Source: Rhodobacteraceae bacterium UBA2553 (GTDB lineage Bacteria; Pseudomonadota; Alphaproteobacteria; Rhodobacterales; Rhodobacteraceae). From it: a DNA stretch of 5,837 bases. The notes under the pieces are model-generated. The model saw nothing but the letters and a program-made list of their open reading frames with translations, had not been told where the DNA came from and made no database searches. A program made the translations under genes and the position numbers. Numbering within the stretch: position 1 is the first letter of the stretch; the number at the start of each line of letters is the position of its first letter. The stretch is from NCBI GenBank assembly GCA_002340515.1, contig DDMF01000152.1, positions 4,752 through 10,588 of the forward strand. The letters are read 5' to 3'. Below are positions 5,195 through 5,837 of the stretch, piece by piece.

Positions 5195-5837
5195 TACAGC
5201 TCCGTCTCCGGCGCAAGCCCCGCCAGACGGCTTGCCAGTTTTTCATAGCGATCCGCCATAATCTCATATTGCACAGCGTTCAATACCTCATAAACTTGTT
5301 TCATTTCAGGATCTTGCAGAGCCGACAAATAGTCAATCAGCTCTTGGTCGCTCAGCGCGCGATACGCATAAGCATTGGCAACCACGCCATTTACTTCGAT
5401 ATTGCGACGCATCTCATCTTGCTGTGACATAAGCATCGCGCGCAGGTTCGCCTCGTCCAGATCCAGATCCGACGCCCCCGCCGCCGAGGCCGCCATCAAA
5501 TAGCGCACCTGAATTTCAACGATCGAGCGGATCGCTACATCCACACTGCCAATCGCCTTAGACATGGCGCGAAACACATCCATGCGCGGGCTGTTTTCTT
5601 CGATCAACTGCGTGACCAGCTTTTCGCCCGCCGCCTGTTTGGCGTCCCCCTCTTCCATATGGGTTTCATTTTCGATCGCCACGATATGTTGGCCCAAATC
5701 ACTGCCGTAAAACGCCATGCCGTGATCAAGCAGGGCCACTGGCATCACCGCGCCAAGCATCTCAATCGCGTCATCCACCATCTGGCCCGGCTCAAACACA
5801 GTTTCGGCCAAACGCACCCATTCGCGGCTAAACTGAT
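5194..5837 (-). CDS. DUF2059-like protein, upstream paralogue, cut at its N-terminus by the window edge
   Basis: The reading frame is open to the right edge; the residues at the edge read QFSREWVRLAE, so the GTG at 5817 is probably internal (a Val) and not the start. About 214 residues are visible. Comparison with the downstream paralogue suggests some 80 N-terminal residues, including any signal peptide, lie outside. Two motif copies are seen, numbering from that Val as residue 1: ALLDHGMAFYGSDLGQHIVA (28-47) and ALSDQELIDYLSALQDPEMK (154-173), in the same order and at similar spacing as in the downstream gene. The stop TAA (5196-5194) overlaps the next start as TAATG. It is probably an exported helical protein like its partner, but its signal peptide cannot be seen. 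Function unknown. Confidence 0.8.
   Translation of the reverse strand, partial: QFSREWVRLAETVFEPGQMVDDAIEMLGAVMPVALLDHGMAFYGSDLGQHIVAIENETHMEEGDAKQAAGEKLVTQLIEENSPRMDVFRAMSKAIGSVDVAIRSIVEIQVRYLMAASAAGASDLDLDEANLRAMLMSQQDEMRRNIEVNGVVANAYAYRALSDQELIDYLSALQDPEMKQVYEVLNAVQYEIMADRYEKLASRLAGLAPETEL

Noticed and set aside
5815..5817. GTG as the start of the upstream DUF2059-like gene
   Set aside because: The frame stays open beyond it to the window edge, and comparison with the paralogue predicts about 80 further residues upstream.
1..5837. CRISPR array, insertion sequence, tRNA/rRNA, prophage or defence genes
   Set aside because: No regularly spaced direct repeats, transposase or integrase motifs, or cloverleaf-like segments were noticed on either strand, and every gene belongs to an ordinary chromosomal family or is an unplaced fragment.

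Overview
The window looks like ordinary chromosomal DNA from an alphaproteobacterium, most likely a marine Rhodobacterales (Roseobacter-type) species. This is inferred from the GC-rich but not extreme composition, the style of the proteins (a CysRS with an alphaproteobacterial C-terminal region, an agmatinase with a GFCPSIAPGTGTPSHGG segment, tandem DUF2059-like secreted proteins) and an intergenic CCTTCGGCGAAGG hairpin of a kind I associate with that order. No database search was possible.

Layout from left to right. (1) A minus-strand operon: cysS (50-1528) followed by a second gene whose start (ATG at 50-48) overlaps the cysS stop as TAATG and which runs off the left edge. (2) A 206-bp divergent spacer (1529-1734). 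(3) A plus-strand MmcQ/YjbR-family gene (1735-2094). (4) A convergent spacer (2095-2185) with a separate terminator-like hairpin for each flanking gene. (5) A minus-strand ten-helix TehA/SLAC1-family transporter or channel (2186-3232) with a proline-rich N-terminal tail. (6) A 126-bp divergent spacer with an inverted repeat abutting a candidate promoter. (7) A plus-strand agmatinase/ureohydrolase (3359-4312). (8) An 18-bp convergent gap, flanked by a 7-bp inverted repeat that covers the downstream gene's stop codon. (9) A minus-strand pair of paralogous DUF2059-like proteins, again joined by TAATG; the upstream member (5194-5837) is cut by the right edge and the downstream member (4331-5194) has a clear Sec signal peptide.

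The genes fall into independent units rather than one pathway: translation (CysRS), polyamine/guanidino metabolism (agmatinase), an anion or weak-acid transporter, a small possible DNA-binding protein, and an envelope protein pair of unknown role. I find no mobile element, tRNA, rRNA, CRISPR array, phage gene or defence system, and nothing that convincingly indicates a new system. The less routine points are the paralogous DUF2059 pair, the control region between the transporter and agmatinase genes, and the truncated gene after cysS with its strong ribosome binding site and G8 tract at the start. No gene-free stretch exceeds 300 bases.
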